Assembly (NCBI GenBank): GCA_007692495.1
Contig: REBZ01000106.1
Location: 124,001-188,000 of the forward strand
Direction: 5' to 3'
Source of the DNA: Alkalicoccus sp.
GTDB taxonomy: Bacteria; Bacillota; Bacilli; Bacillales; Salisediminibacteriaceae
DNA: 64,000 bases
The position numbers were made by a program, and so were the translations under genes. Shown piece after piece: positions 44,796-54,915 of the stretch (position 1 is the stretch's first letter; each line of letters opens with the position of its first letter). The notes below the pieces were generated by a model. The model was not told where the DNA came from, ran no database searches, and worked only from the letters and a program-made list of their open reading frames with translations.

Positions 44796-46172
44796 TTATT
44801 TTAAAAGCGAAGATTCCGCTTCCTTTAATTGGGAAACAACCTGTTCCTGGCCTGTACCTCCGTAGCTGTTCCTGTTTCTCACAACCTGTGACGGTTCCAG
44901 TACATGATAAATATCTTCTTCAAAAAGCGAATGGAACTGCTTATATTCCTCGATTGTTAAATCAAGAAGAAATTTCTTCTTATTAATGGAATAAAGTACA
45001 ATTTTTCCGATAACCTCGTGAGCTTCGCGGAATGGAACATCCTTGTTTACCAGATAATCAGCGATATCTGTAGCGTTCGAAAAATCCTCCGAAACAGCCT
45101 GTTTCATATTTTCTGTTTTTACTTCCATTGTTTCAATCATCGGCGCAAGCATAGCGAGACCTGCCTCCAGTGTTTCCACTGTATCAAACATGCCTTCCTT
45201 GTCTTCCTGCATATCTTTATTGTAAGCAAGCGGGAGACCTTTTAAAACTGTCAGAAGACCGAATAAATTACCATACACTCTTCCTGTTTTTGCCCGTAAA
45301 AGTTCCGGTACGTCCGGGTTCTTTTTCTGAGGCATAATGGACGAACCGGTGCAGAACGAATCATCCAGCTCAATAAATTGAAACTCCTGACTGCTCCATA
45401 TCACCAATTCTTCCGAAAGACGGGAGATATGCATCATCATAATGGAAGCAGCCGACATAAACTCGAGAATAAAATCCCTGTCACTTACAGCATCCATACT
45501 GTTGGCATAAACTTGATCAAACCCGAGACTATGTGCTGATTCATGCCGGTCTATCGGGAAAGTCGTACCGGCAAGCGCGCCTGCCCCCAGAGGAGAGATA
45601 TTCGTCCGCTTCAGGCCGTCCTCGAATCTCTCCTTATCCCTCTGAAGCATCCAGAAATAGGCAAGAAGATGATGAGCAAAAGAAACAGGCTGGGCACGCT
45701 GCAAATGTGTGTAACCCGGCAGCAGCGTTTCTACGTGTTTTTCAGCCTGATGAAAAATCGCCTTTTGAGTTTTTGAAATCAACTCAATGATTGCTTCTGT
45801 ATGCTCTTTTAAGTACAGGTGCATATCGGTTGCCACCTGGTCGTTTCGGCTTCTTCCTGTGTGAAGTTTTCCGCCGACCGGCCCTATTTCTTCGATAAGG
45901 AATTTTTCAATATTCATATGAATATCTTCGTCTGCAGTACTGTACTCAAGTTCTCCTGCCTCCAGCTTCTCACCGACCTTCATTAAACCATTTACGATTT
46001 GCTCTTTTTCTTCGTGCGAAACAATGCCCTGTCCCGCAAGCATCGAAACGTGGGCAATACTTCCTTTAATGTCCTGAGCAGCAAGTTTCTGATCGAATCC
46101 AATAGAAGCTGTTTCTTCTTCAACGAGTTTATTCGTAGGTTTTGTAAATCTTCCGCCCCAAAGTTTGGACAT
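44796..46172 (-). CDS. argH: Argininosuccinate lyase
   Basis: ArgH splits argininosuccinate into arginine and fumarate, the last step of arginine synthesis. The 458-residue product belongs to the fumarase/aspartase superfamily, with the signature [20 protein letters not shown] near residue 280, the histidine in [15 protein letters not shown], and [17 protein letters not shown]. It begins [14 protein letters not shown]. It is separated from argG by about 270 bases with a strong terminator, so it probably has its own promoter; a TTGACG at 46306 (minus strand) is a weak candidate. Confidence 0.96.
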   Translation of the reverse strand: MSKLWGGRFTKPTNKLVEEETASIGFDQKLAAQDIKGSIAHVSMLAGQGIVSHEEKEQIVNGLMKVGEKLEAGELEYSTADEDIHMNIEKFLIEEIGPVGGKLHTGRSRNDQVATDMHLYLKEHTEAIIELISKTQKAIFHQAEKHVETLLPGYTHLQRAQPVSFAHHLLAYFWMLQRDKERFEDGLKRTNISPLGAGALAGTTFPIDRHESAHSLGFDQVYANSMDAVSDRDFILEFMSAASIMMMHISRLSEELVIWSSQEFQFIELDDSFCTGSSIMPQKKNPDVPELLRAKTGRVYGNLFGLLTVLKGLPLAYNKDMQEDKEGMFDTVETLEAGLAMLAPMIETMEVKTENMKQAVSEDFSNATDIADYLVNKDVPFREAHEVIGKIVLYSINKKKFLLDLTIEEYKQFHSLFEEDIYHVLEPSQVVRNRNSYGGTGQEQVVSQLKEAESSLLK

Positions 46173-46398
46173 ATGTATCTCTCCTTCATTATCTACAGTA
46201 TAGTGCTGTCTTCACCTGCTTTTAATTTTCAACAGTATATATTTAGTATATAGAAATCAAACCGAATATTCTAATATATTTGTATCCTTTAATTATGTGT
46301 CTGCACGTCAACACTATTCATTAAGTAAAGATTTTCATATTATTCAGCCGGCTTTCGTGTTTCAGGAAGTTTAAACAGACTGTTTCATAAAAAAAGGC

Positions 46399-46423
46399 GG
46401 GAAAATGCCAGCGGCATTTTCCC
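46399..46423 (-). terminator. Terminator between argG and argH
   Basis: GGGAAAATGCC and GGCATTTTCCC form a perfect 11-base-pair stem just past the argG stop. It is followed on the minus strand by CCTTTTTT. It separates argH transcription from the long arg operon. Confidence 0.88.
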
Positions 46424-46442
46424 TACCCTTTCCTTCAACCAC

Positions 46443-47663
46443 CTATTTTATATCAATGAGCGATTTTTTCTTTTGGTTCACCTGGGAATAAGTCTTCGTT
46501 GAAAGACCCCAAAGTTTAATGAATCCTTTAGCTGCATCATGGTCAAATGCATCGTTTTTAGAATAAGAAGCAAGCTCTTCGTTATAAAGGCTGTTATCGG
46601 AATGTCTTGCAACAACCGTATGCGTACCCTTCCACAGCTTTAATTTAACTTTACCGTTTACCTGCTGCTGGGTTTCTGAAATAAATCCATACAGAGCATC
46701 CTTCAGCGGTGAGTACCAGAGACCATCATAAATCAACTGTGTAAATCTCTGTTCAATCTGCGTCTTAAACTGGGTAACTTCTTTCGTCAGCGTTAAAAAT
46801 TCGAGTTCTTTGTGCGCGTTGATTAAAGTCATTGCTCCAGGATTTTCGTAGACTTCTCTTGCCTTAATACCGACAAGTCTGTTTTCAATATGATCAATTC
46901 GCCCAATGCCGTGTTTTCCGGCTGTTTTATTAAGATCTTTTATGATCTGGGAAAAAGATTTTTCTTCTCCGTTAATGGAAACCGGCTTTCCTCCTTCGAA
47001 AGCAATTTCTACATATTCCGGCTCATCCGGCGTGTCTGCAATATTAGCCGTCCAGTCAAATGCTTCCTCCGGCGCTTCTTTCCACGTATCTTCGAGTACA
47101 CCTGCTTCACAGGCTCTTCCCCATATATTGGCATCAATGGAATATGGTTTTTCAACATTCACTGGAACTTTGATGCCTTTCTTTTTCGCATATTCTATTT
47201 CTTCTTCCCTGTTCATGCTCCACTCACGGATCGGGGCAATAACTTCCAGGTCCGGATTCAGCGCCTGAATGGAAACTTCGAATCTGACCTGGTCGTTTCC
47301 TTTCCCCGTGCAGCCATGTGCTACAGCCACGGCGCCCTCCTGTTCTGCAACTTCGACAAGAAGTCTGGAAATAAGCGGTCGTGAAAGTGCAGAGGAAAGC
47401 GGGTATTTCCCTTCATAAAGTGTGTTTGCCTGCAGTGCTGGAAGCAGGTAATCTTCTGCGAGAAGATCGTTGGCATCAATGATTACTGCTTTCTCCGCTC
47501 CCACAGTCAATGCCTTTTCTTTCAGTGCTTCCAGGTCTTTACCTTCACCGATCTCAAGACCCAGAGCAATAACTTCGTAACCGTATTCTTCCTGTAAATA
47601 TTTAATGCAGACGGAAGTATCAAGACCTCCGGAATAAGCGAGTACTACTTTACCTTTGCTCAT
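46443..47663 (-). CDS. argG: Argininosuccinate synthase
   Basis: ArgG joins citrulline and aspartate using ATP to make argininosuccinate. The 406-residue product begins [21 protein letters not shown], with the PP-loop SGGLDTS, and has the family blocks [15 protein letters not shown] and [16 protein letters not shown] start it at the ATG at 47663, with GGGAG nine bases upstream; the track start is six codons longer. The gap to argF is 78 bases and holds possible promoter and operator sequences, so argG may be partly independent. Confidence 0.96.
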   Translation of the reverse strand: MSKGKVVLAYSGGLDTSVCIKYLQEEYGYEVIALGLEIGEGKDLEALKEKALTVGAEKAVIIDANDLLAEDYLLPALQANTLYEGKYPLSSALSRPLISRLLVEVAEQEGAVAVAHGCTGKGNDQVRFEVSIQALNPDLEVIAPIREWSMNREEEIEYAKKKGIKVPVNVEKPYSIDANIWGRACEAGVLEDTWKEAPEEAFDWTANIADTPDEPEYVEIAFEGGKPVSINGEEKSFSQIIKDLNKTAGKHGIGRIDHIENRLVGIKAREVYENPGAMTLINAHKELEFLTLTKEVTQFKTQIEQRFTQLIYDGLWYSPLKDALYGFISETQQQVNGKVKLKLWKGTHTVVARHSDNSLYNEELASYSKNDAFDHDAAKGFIKLWGLSTKTYSQVNQKKKSLIDIK

Positions 47664-47682
47664 GCATAATCTCTCCCTCAAA

Positions 47683-47722
47683 TTAGTATTTATATAGATA
47701 CTAACGTATCTTTATGCATAAA
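47683..47722 (-). promoter_or_regulatory. Possible promoter and arginine-repressor-like palindromes before argG
   Basis: The argF-argG gap holds TTTATGCATAAA (47711-47722), similar to ARG-box halves, and an inverted repeat TTAGTAT-N8-ATACTAA (47683-47704). On the minus strand TTGCTT lies 17 bases from TAGTAT. This suggests an internal promoter under arginine repression, but the match is weak. Confidence 0.35.
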
Positions 47723-47741
47723 GCAACAAAAAAACACAAAT

Positions 47742-48671
47742 TTATTTTATTAATTTCTTAAGAAGGGCTTTCTGGGCGTGCAGTCGGTTTTCTGCTTCGT
47801 CAAATACATAGGAATGAGGACCGTCAATAATAGATGCTGTGACTTCTTCTTCCCGGTGGGCAGGCAGGCAGTGCAGAAACATAAAATCATCCCGGGCATA
47901 CTTTACAAGTTCTTCGTTTACCTGGTACGGACGGAAAAGCTGAAGACGTTCTGCTGTTTCGCCTTCCTGTCCCATGCTCGTCCAGACATCCGTCACAATG
48001 ACGTCCGCCTCTTCTGCAGCTTCGCATGGATCTGCATAAAATTGCAGTCGTTCTTCTCCATATTTATCCACAGCTTCTTTCCAGATCGCTTCTGCCGGTT
48101 CAAACCCTTCAGGGCTTGCGACACTCACCTTCATTCCGCTGAGAAGCGCTCCCTGTATAAGAGAATGCGTCATGTTATTATTGCCGTCTCCGGTAAAAGC
48201 CAGCTTCAGGCCTTCCCATCTCCCTTTCTGCTCATAAATTGTCATCAAGTCTGCAAGTACCTGGGTTGGATGGTGCTGATCTGTCAACCCATTAATTATC
48301 GGAACTGAAGATCCGGCTGCAAATTCTTCAACAATTTGATGATCAAAAGTACGTATCATTATACCATCGACATATCTGGAAAGAACCTTCGCAGTATCGT
48401 CGATGGATTCTCCCCGCCCCAGCTGCATATCATTGGAATTAAGAAACAAAGCGTGACCGCCAAGCTGTGTCATCCCTACTTCAAATGACACGCGGGTGCG
48501 GGTTGATGACTTTTCAAATATCATCCCCAGAGTTTTTCCGGCCAGGTGGGGATGGGGCACCCCGTTTTTCTGCTGATGCTTCATCTGGACGGCTTCTTCG
48601 ATAAGTTCTTTTAAATCCCCTGAAGATAAATCATTCATTGTCAGAAGATGCTCTAAAACTTTCGTAGTCAT
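47742..48671 (-). CDS. argF: Ornithine carbamoyltransferase
   Basis: ArgF makes citrulline from ornithine and carbamoyl phosphate. The 309-residue product has the carbamoyl-phosphate motif SSTRTRVSFEVG near residue 55, HPTQVLADLMTI, and the ornithine-binding HCLPAHREEEV at the end. Its ATG overlaps the carB stop (ATGA), which matches the enzymes' metabolic link because CarB supplies its substrate. GGAGGAA lies six bases upstream. Confidence 0.96.
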   Translation of the reverse strand: MTTKVLEHLLTMNDLSSGDLKELIEEAVQMKHQQKNGVPHPHLAGKTLGMIFEKSSTRTRVSFEVGMTQLGGHALFLNSNDMQLGRGESIDDTAKVLSRYVDGIMIRTFDHQIVEEFAAGSSVPIINGLTDQHHPTQVLADLMTIYEQKGRWEGLKLAFTGDGNNNMTHSLIQGALLSGMKVSVASPEGFEPAEAIWKEAVDKYGEERLQFYADPCEAAEEADVIVTDVWTSMGQEGETAERLQLFRPYQVNEELVKYARDDFMFLHCLPAHREEEVTASIIDGPHSYVFDEAENRLHAQKALLKKLIK

Positions 48672-51600
48672 TTTATTTCCTCCTTAACCAATCTGAGATC
48701 CTGTACTGCCTGGGCATCATCATCATCTGAAATATGATTCATATAAAGTGCAGCTGTATCAATATGAGTAAAACACGGGACATCGTAGGCAGCGGCGAGT
48801 TCTCTCAGCTTAAACCCGAATGACTCCGGATTACGTCCCTGGGTGGGAATATTAATGACACAGTCTATTTGTTCTTTTTTAATAAGAGCCTCAATCTCCT
48901 CCAGTGACTCAACCGCTTCAGCCGCTGTTCCCCTGTTTTTAAAATAACGGGCCGTTCCAGGAGTAGCGAAAATGTCATCTGCTTTCGAGCTCACAGCTTC
49001 ATAAAGATTCTCATAGTCTCTGGACGAAGCAGCAAGCAGCAGTGAAGGATTTTTACCGGGGGACGGGAAGACCTTCGTAAGAGCTTTTTCAAAGCTGCGG
49101 GCAATTCCTATTTTTTCGCCGGTGGATTTCATTTCCGGACTTAGGGAATGGTCAACTCCCTTCAGTTTTTTATCAGAAAAAACAGGTGCTTTAACCGTTA
49201 CATATTCAGGTGGCGGCATAAGTCCTGTCGACGTTAAAGGATAACCAAGCTGTACTTTTACTGCTTCCTCAATCATCGGAGCGCCAGTGACTTTACTGAT
49301 TATCGGCACTGTTCGGGAAGCCCTTGGATTTACTTCAATTACGTAAATCGTCCCATGGTGGATAACGAATTGAATATTCATAATTCCAATAACCGGAGTG
49401 ATGGATGCAATTTTTTTACTGATATCCACGATTGCGGCAACTTCGCTTTCCGCCAATGTCTGTGGTGGGAAAACTGTAATACTGTCGCCAGAATGAACTC
49501 CCGCTTTTTCAATATGCTCGAATATACCAGGTATGAAAACATTTTCTCCATCAGAAATGACGTCTGCTTCACATTCCTTTCCAGGCAGAAAAGCATCTGC
49601 CAAAAGAGGCCAGCATTTGTCGTTTGTCGTTGCGGAAAGCCGCGATACATAGTTCTGAAGTTCTGTTTCGCTGTAGCAGATGTACATGGACTGTCCGCCG
49701 ATCACGTAGGATGGTCTTACTAAAACAGGATAGGAAAGGGAGGCAGCAGCTTCGAGGAGCTCTTTTTCACTGTAAGCCAGACTTCCTTCAATATGAGGTA
49801 TGTCCAGTTTATTCAACAGACGGTAGAATTTATCTCTGTCTTCCAGCAATTGAATATCTTCCGGCTTTGTGCCGAGTACTTTGATTCCCGCATCCTGCAG
49901 TTCATCTGCCAGATTGACTGCTGTCTGGCCTCCGAACTGCAGCAGCACACCTTCCACGTTTTCTTTCGATGCGACGTACAGCACATCTTCAGCTGTTATT
50001 GGTTCAAAATACAGTCTGTCAGCGACCGAATAATCCGTGCTTACCGTTTCTGGATTATTGTTAATGACGACAGCTTCCCATCCGAGAGCTTTAACTGCTT
50101 CAGCCGCGTGAACAGAGCAGTAGTCAAATTCTACACCCTGGCCGATCCTGATCGGTCCGGACCCGACAATCAGCAGCCTGCGTGCATCAAAATCTGTTTC
50201 CACTTCGTCCATTCCCTGCCATGTCGAATAATAATAAGGAGTTACCGCTTCAAATTCCCCGGCGCATGTATCCACAAGTTTGTAGGCCGGTTTCATGTTT
50301 AATTCATCCATTTTATACCGTACGGCTTCTTCTTTCACGCGTGTCAATTCAGCAATCCTGTGGGTACTGATATTCATCTTCTTTAATGTGAGAAGCTCAT
50401 TCTCCGAAAGATCTTTCAGCTTCCGTCCGTTGATCTGCTGCTCCGCATCCACGATCCGCTTTACTTTGTGCAGATACCAGGGATCAATATCCGTCCACTC
50501 ATGAAGCTGCGTAATTTCGATACCCCTATCGACCGCTTCTGCAAGAGCGAAAAGTCTGAGGTCGTTTGCTGTTGTTAAGAGAGATTTCAGTTCTTCCGTG
50601 CACTTATTTTTCATGTTTTTCATAGACAGGCTGAATACGTTCATTTCCAGTGACCGGACCGCTTTATTCAGTGCAGCCTCAAACGTTCTGTCGATGGCCA
50701 TTACTTCCCCGGTTGCTTTCATCTGTGTTCCGAGCGTTCTGTCTGCTTCGGAGAATTTATCAAAAGGAAAGCGCGGCAGCTTAACGACGGTGTAATCAAG
50801 AGCAGGCTCAAACGAGGCATATGTGTTTCCGGTTATAGGATTAATAATTTCGTCCAGGTGGTAACCGACAGCACACTTTGCCGCTATTCTTGCAATTGGA
50901 TAGCCGGTTGCCTTGGAAGCAAGAGCCGAAGAGCGGCTCACCCGCGGATTCACTTCAATGATCGCATACTCATTTTTATGAGGATGGACAGCAAACTGAA
51001 TGTTGCACCCTCCTACTACTCCAAGAGCGCGAATAACTTTTAAGGAAGAGGATCGAAGCTGCTGGTACTGGCGGTCTGTAAGCGTCTGGGATGGGGCAGT
51101 GACGATGGAATCCCCTGTATGGACACCGACAGCATCCATATTTTCCATGTTGCAGACGATAATACACGTATCGTTTTTATCTCTCATTACTTCATACTCT
51201 ACTTCTTTCCATCCCTTAATACTTTTTTCCACCAATACCTGGCTGATAGGACTTGCTTTTAATGCCTGTCGAAGACGTTCCTGCAGTTCTTCTTCGGAAT
51301 AGGCAAACCCTCCCCCGGCGCCTCCGAGCGTGTAGGCGGGACGAAGGATAACCGGCAGGCCGGTTTCCGCCGCGAAGTTTTCTCCTTCTTTAATGGAAGA
51401 GACGATTTCTGAAGGAGGTACAGGTTCATTTATCTGCTGCATCAGTGTGCGGAAAAGTTCCCGGTCTTCCCCCTGCTTAATGGAAGAAGGGGAAGTGCCC
51501 AGTATTTCAACATTATATTTTTCCAGTATGCCTTTCTCAGACAACTCCATTGTTAAATTCAGGCCGGTCTGCCCTCCAAGGGATCCAATGAGACCATCAG

Positions 51601-51847
51601 GCTTTTCAGCTGCGATGATTTTTTCCAGTGACACAGTATCCAGGGGTTCCATATACACCCTGTCCGCAATCTGCTCATCTGTCATGATTGTAGCAGGGTT
51701 GTTGTTAACAAGGACGACTTCAATGTTTTCTTCTTTCAGTGCAAGGCAGGCCTGGGTTCCTGCATAATCAAATTCAGCTGCCTGTCCGATAACTATAGGG
51801 CCGGACCCTATAACAAGTACTTTATTTATACGCTGACTGTTCTGCAT
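48668..51847 (-). CDS. carB: Carbamoyl phosphate synthase large subunit, arginine-operon type
   Basis: CarB makes carbamoyl phosphate from bicarbonate, ATP and ammonia delivered by CarA. The 1059-residue product has two ATP-grasp halves. The first begins KVLVIGSGPIVIGQAAEFDYAG, the second RLLIVGSGPIRIGQGVEFDYCS near residue 560, and each has the (P)-x-R-x(Y/S) loops RPAYTLGG and RPSYVIGG. A C-terminal MGS-like regulatory domain of about 130 residues follows. Its place in the arg cluster indicates that it serves arginine rather than pyrimidine synthesis. It overlaps carA by 22 bases. Confidence 0.96.
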   Translation of the reverse strand: MQNSQRINKVLVIGSGPIVIGQAAEFDYAGTQACLALKEENIEVVLVNNNPATIMTDEQIADRVYMEPLDTVSLEKIIAAEKPDGLIGSLGGQTGLNLTMELSEKGILEKYNVEILGTSPSSIKQGEDRELFRTLMQQINEPVPPSEIVSSIKEGENFAAETGLPVILRPAYTLGGAGGGFAYSEEELQERLRQALKASPISQVLVEKSIKGWKEVEYEVMRDKNDTCIIVCNMENMDAVGVHTGDSIVTAPSQTLTDRQYQQLRSSSLKVIRALGVVGGCNIQFAVHPHKNEYAIIEVNPRVSRSSALASKATGYPIARIAAKCAVGYHLDEIINPITGNTYASFEPALDYTVVKLPRFPFDKFSEADRTLGTQMKATGEVMAIDRTFEAALNKAVRSLEMNVFSLSMKNMKNKCTEELKSLLTTANDLRLFALAEAVDRGIEITQLHEWTDIDPWYLHKVKRIVDAEQQINGRKLKDLSENELLTLKKMNISTHRIAELTRVKEEAVRYKMDELNMKPAYKLVDTCAGEFEAVTPYYYSTWQGMDEVETDFDARRLLIVGSGPIRIGQGVEFDYCSVHAAEAVKALGWEAVVINNNPETVSTDYSVADRLYFEPITAEDVLYVASKENVEGVLLQFGGQTAVNLADELQDAGIKVLGTKPEDIQLLEDRDKFYRLLNKLDIPHIEGSLAYSEKELLEAAASLSYPVLVRPSYVIGGQSMYICYSETELQNYVSRLSATTNDKCWPLLADAFLPGKECEADVISDGENVFIPGIFEHIEKAGVHSGDSITVFPPQTLAESEVAAIVDISKKIASITPVIGIMNIQFVIHHGTIYVIEVNPRASRTVPIISKVTGAPMIEEAVKVQLGYPLTSTGLMPPPEYVTVKAPVFSDKKLKGVDHSLSPEMKSTGEKIGIARSFEKALTKVFPSPGKNPSLLLAASSRDYENLYEAVSSKADDIFATPGTARYFKNRGTAAEAVESLEEIEALIKKEQIDCVINIPTQGRNPESFGFKLRELAAAYDVPCFTHIDTAALYMNHISDDDDAQAVQDLRLVKEEIK

Positions 51848-52920
51848 AGCTTCTTTCCTCCTGTTGACAGACTCTGGACAAACTCATCGAATATATACGC
51901 AGTATCACTTGGACCGGGATGAGCTTCCGGATGGAACTGCACGGACTGAAGAGGGAGGAATTTGTGCTGTATGCCTTCTACAGTTTTGTCATTAACATTA
52001 ACAAACAGTGGTTCGAACCCTGCAGTCCCAAGCGTTTTCTCCCGTATAACATAGCCGTGATTCTGGGAGGTCATACTGACTTTCCCCGTAGACAGATGCT
52101 TTACCGGGTGGTTGCTCCCTCTGTGTCCAAAGGGCATTTTTTCAGTTTCCGCCCCATGGGCCAGTGCCATCAGCTGATGCCCGAGGCAGACTCCAAGACA
52201 TGGAAATTCCATCGTAATACTATATATTTCCGGAAGATAATTTTTTAAAGCCAAGGGATCCCCCGGGCCATTACTGAAAAGGACTCCATCGGGATTTAAT
52301 TGTTTTACTGTATCCAGTGTCGTATCAAATGGCACGATCGTCACCCGGCATCCTGCCTTTTTTAAAGCCTGGGGGATGGAGGATTTGCTGCCGTAATCGA
52401 AAAGAACAATATGAGCTCCTTCTCCTTCAGAATAATGTTTCACTTCTTTTATAGAAACTTCTGCAACCAGCTGTATATCGGGAGAAGTGCCGCTGCAGAA
52501 TTCCTCTGCTTCACAGGGGGTTGAAACGATTCTTGCCCGGACAGTTTCCGCCTGTCTAATAATTTTAACTAATGCACGGGTATCAACTCCTGCCAGTCCG
52601 GCTACTCCGTGGGACACGAGATAGTCGTGAATCGTTCCGGCAGATTCATGATGATTCGGTTCGTGACAGTCGTCATTGATAATTACTCCCTCAGCTGCCG
52701 GTCTTTCACTTTCATCATCTATATTGTTCCATCCATAATTTCCTATCATTGGATAGGTAAACGTAAGAATCTGTCCTTTGTAGGATGGATCTGTCATCAT
52801 TTCCTGATATCCTGTCATAGCAGTATTAAAAACGAGTTCGCCTTCCGGTTCTTTATGAGCTCCGATCCGGATTCCTTCAAAAACATGACCTGTATCTAAA
52901 ACAAGATATCCTGCTGTCAC
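51826..52920 (-). CDS. carA: Carbamoyl phosphate synthase small subunit, arginine-operon type
   Basis: CarA hydrolyses glutamine and feeds ammonia to CarB. The protein has the CPSase small-subunit N-terminal domain (LVLDTGHVFEG) and a class I glutamine amidotransferase domain, with the catalytic Cys in CLGVCLGHQLMALA near residue 240 and the His in VQFHPEAHPG. I place the start at the GTG at 52920. It overlaps the argD stop (GTGA), has AAAAGGAG about ten bases upstream, and gives 364 residues; the track start is three codons earlier, right on the ribosome site. Confidence 0.94.
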   Translation of the reverse strand: MTAGYLVLDTGHVFEGIRIGAHKEPEGELVFNTAMTGYQEMMTDPSYKGQILTFTYPMIGNYGWNNIDDESERPAAEGVIINDDCHEPNHHESAGTIHDYLVSHGVAGLAGVDTRALVKIIRQAETVRARIVSTPCEAEEFCSGTSPDIQLVAEVSIKEVKHYSEGEGAHIVLFDYGSKSSIPQALKKAGCRVTIVPFDTTLDTVKQLNPDGVLFSNGPGDPLALKNYLPEIYSITMEFPCLGVCLGHQLMALAHGAETEKMPFGHRGSNHPVKHLSTGKVSMTSQNHGYVIREKTLGTAGFEPLFVNVNDKTVEGIQHKFLPLQSVQFHPEAHPGPSDTAYIFDEFVQSLSTGGKKLCRTVSV

Positions 52921-54110
52921 TTTTTCCACGCTCCTTTTTTCACTTTTTCAAGAGCTTCAGAAAGCCCTGCAGAGAACTTCTCCAGTTCTTTTTTTTCAAC
53001 GGTGAGAGGCGGCAGTATCCGCAGTACATTTTCTCCTGCCGGGAGTGCAAGAATGCTGTTGTTTCTTAATTCCGTAATCAAAGGAGCAGCCGGACGGTTA
53101 AAATCTATACCAATAAGCATTCCCCGTCCCCTGATTTCCGCCTTCTCCTCTTCAAGTACTTTTTCCAGTGAAGAGTGGAAAAAAGCAGCTTTTTCCCGGA
53201 CAACCTCTAAAAACTTCGGATGACTGACCTTTTCTACGGTTGCGCACAGGGCAGCCATTGCTAGCGGATTGCCTCCAAAAGTACTTCCGTGGGTGCCGGG
53301 GCCAAAAGAATTTCCTACTTTTTCGGTGGACAGCATGACGCCGACAGGAAATCCCGAGCCAATCCCTTTTGCGAGCGTCAGGATATCTGGTTCAATACCG
53401 TATTGTTCACTTACTGTAAACGTCCCTGTACGTCCTGCACCGGTCTGAATTTCATCCACTATCAGAAGAATGTCATTTTTTCTGCAGAATTCGGCAAGCT
53501 TTGTAATCCACTCTTCGTCCGCCGGAATGACTCCTCCTTCTCCCTGAACAAGCTCAAGCATCACAGCAGCAGTTGTTCCGGGGTCAATACTGTTTAAAGA
53601 ATGAATGTCATTGTAAGGCAGGTAAGAAAATCCCGGCATCAGCGGAGCAAACCCATAGTGTATTTTTTCCTGAGCTGTAGCCGACATAGCCCCTCCCGTC
53701 CGTCCATGAAACGACTGGGAAAAGGTAATAATTTCTTTTTTCTCTGATTGGCTCCGATCATGCATGTATTTTCTGGCAAGTTTCCATGCTGCTTCATTTG
53801 CTTCTGCACCGCTGTTGCAGAAAAAGGCCTTATTCAGAGCCCCGTGTGCCAGCAGAGAAGCTGCTTTTTCCTGCAGCGGAATATGATACAGGTTGGAGCA
53901 GTGCCACAGCTTTTCAGTCTGTTCCTGCACAGCTTTTTTCACTTCAGACGGTACGTGCCCGAGGTTGCAGGTGGCAATGCCTGACGTAAAGTCAAGGTAG
54001 GCGTTATCTTTGTCATCCCACAGCCAGCTGCCCTCTCCTTTTGTTACAGTAAGTGGAAAGCGGCTGTATGTTTCCATTACATGTGATTTCACTGCTGCGG
54101 TCTCAGGCAT
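52917..54110 (-). CDS. argD: Acetylornithine aminotransferase
   Basis: ArgD transfers an amino group from glutamate to N-acetylglutamate semialdehyde to give N-acetylornithine. The 397-residue product is a class III PLP aminotransferase: FCNSGAEANEAAWKLARKY, the PLP aspartate in LLIVDEIQTGAGRTG and the PLP lysine in LTLAKGIGSGFPVGV. GGAGGAAG precedes the start. It overlaps argB by eight bases upstream and carA by four downstream, as part of one tightly packed operon. Confidence 0.95.
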   Translation of the reverse strand: MPETAAVKSHVMETYSRFPLTVTKGEGSWLWDDKDNAYLDFTSGIATCNLGHVPSEVKKAVQEQTEKLWHCSNLYHIPLQEKAASLLAHGALNKAFFCNSGAEANEAAWKLARKYMHDRSQSEKKEIITFSQSFHGRTGGAMSATAQEKIHYGFAPLMPGFSYLPYNDIHSLNSIDPGTTAAVMLELVQGEGGVIPADEEWITKLAEFCRKNDILLIVDEIQTGAGRTGTFTVSEQYGIEPDILTLAKGIGSGFPVGVMLSTEKVGNSFGPGTHGSTFGGNPLAMAALCATVEKVSHPKFLEVVREKAAFFHSSLEKVLEEEKAEIRGRGMLIGIDFNRPAAPLITELRNNSILALPAGENVLRILPPLTVEKKELEKFSAGLSEALEKVKKGAWKK

Positions 54111-54903
54111 ATGTTACTTCCTCCTTCATGATTTTCGTTCCGCATTCTCCCCCGGAAGCGTAAGTATGCAGCGAACTGCTGTCGAATCCGTTCAATATGA
54201 CAGTTTCTTTTACATTCTCCTGGAGACAGGATAATGCTGCCTGAACTTTTGGAATCATTCCTCCAGTTATTACTTCTTCTTCGATGAGAGATGCCGTTTC
54301 AGATGCCGTAAGCCGGGAGTAGACATGTGTACTGCTGATATGACGGTTCATTACTCCTGGAATATCACTCACAAAAATAATGTTTGCATGCAGCGCAGAC
54401 GCTACGGCCCCGGCTGCGGTATCCGCATTCACATTGAAAACAGTCCCATCCTCTCCAATCGATATCGGTGAAATAACAGGTATATATCCTTCTCCGCATA
54501 AAAGCTCTATTAAATGTCCGTCCACTTTTGTGATTTTTCCTACGTTGCCAATGCTTCCATCCGGTTTAACCGGCTCTGCCTTCATGCAGGCCCCGTCTAC
54601 GCCGCTGAATCCAAAAGCCCTGCCTCCTGCCTGGTACAGTTTAGCTGCAATTTTCTTATTGTAGTGACCGCTTAAAATCATTTCCGCTGTTTCTACAACT
54701 TCCGGAGTAGATACCCGGAGGCCGTCACGAAAGATAATTTCTGTTTTTTTCTGTTCCAGCGCTTCATTTATTTTAGGTCCCCCGCCGTGAACAATTACCG
54801 GACAGCATCCGTACTTATCTTTTAGTTCAGCAATATTTTGAAAAAACAATTCCGGCAGACGGGAAATGATACTTCCTCCGAGCTTTATTACGAGATAGGT
54901 CAT
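54103..54903 (-). CDS. argB: Acetylglutamate kinase
   Basis: ArgB phosphorylates N-acetylglutamate, usually the second step of the pathway and in many bacteria the arginine-inhibited step. The 266-residue product has the amino-acid-kinase fold: VIKLGGSIISRLP, VIVHGGGPKINEAL, FNVNADTAAGAVASAL and ITGGMIPKVQAAL. It lacks the extra N-terminal helix linked with arginine feedback in some species, as seen from its short N-terminus. AGGAGGTG precedes the start. Confidence 0.95.
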   Translation of the reverse strand: MTYLVIKLGGSIISRLPELFFQNIAELKDKYGCCPVIVHGGGPKINEALEQKKTEIIFRDGLRVSTPEVVETAEMILSGHYNKKIAAKLYQAGGRAFGFSGVDGACMKAEPVKPDGSIGNVGKITKVDGHLIELLCGEGYIPVISPISIGEDGTVFNVNADTAAGAVASALHANIIFVSDIPGVMNRHISSTHVYSRLTASETASLIEEEVITGGMIPKVQAALSCLQENVKETVILNGFDSSSLHTYASGGECGTKIMKEEVTYA

Positions 54904-54915
54904 TTACTTCACCTC

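Noticed and set aside
47683-47704. TTAGTAT-N8-ATACTAA before argG as a recombination site
   Set aside because: The arms are in the opposite order to the core-like sites, and the place fits a promoter or operator of argG better.
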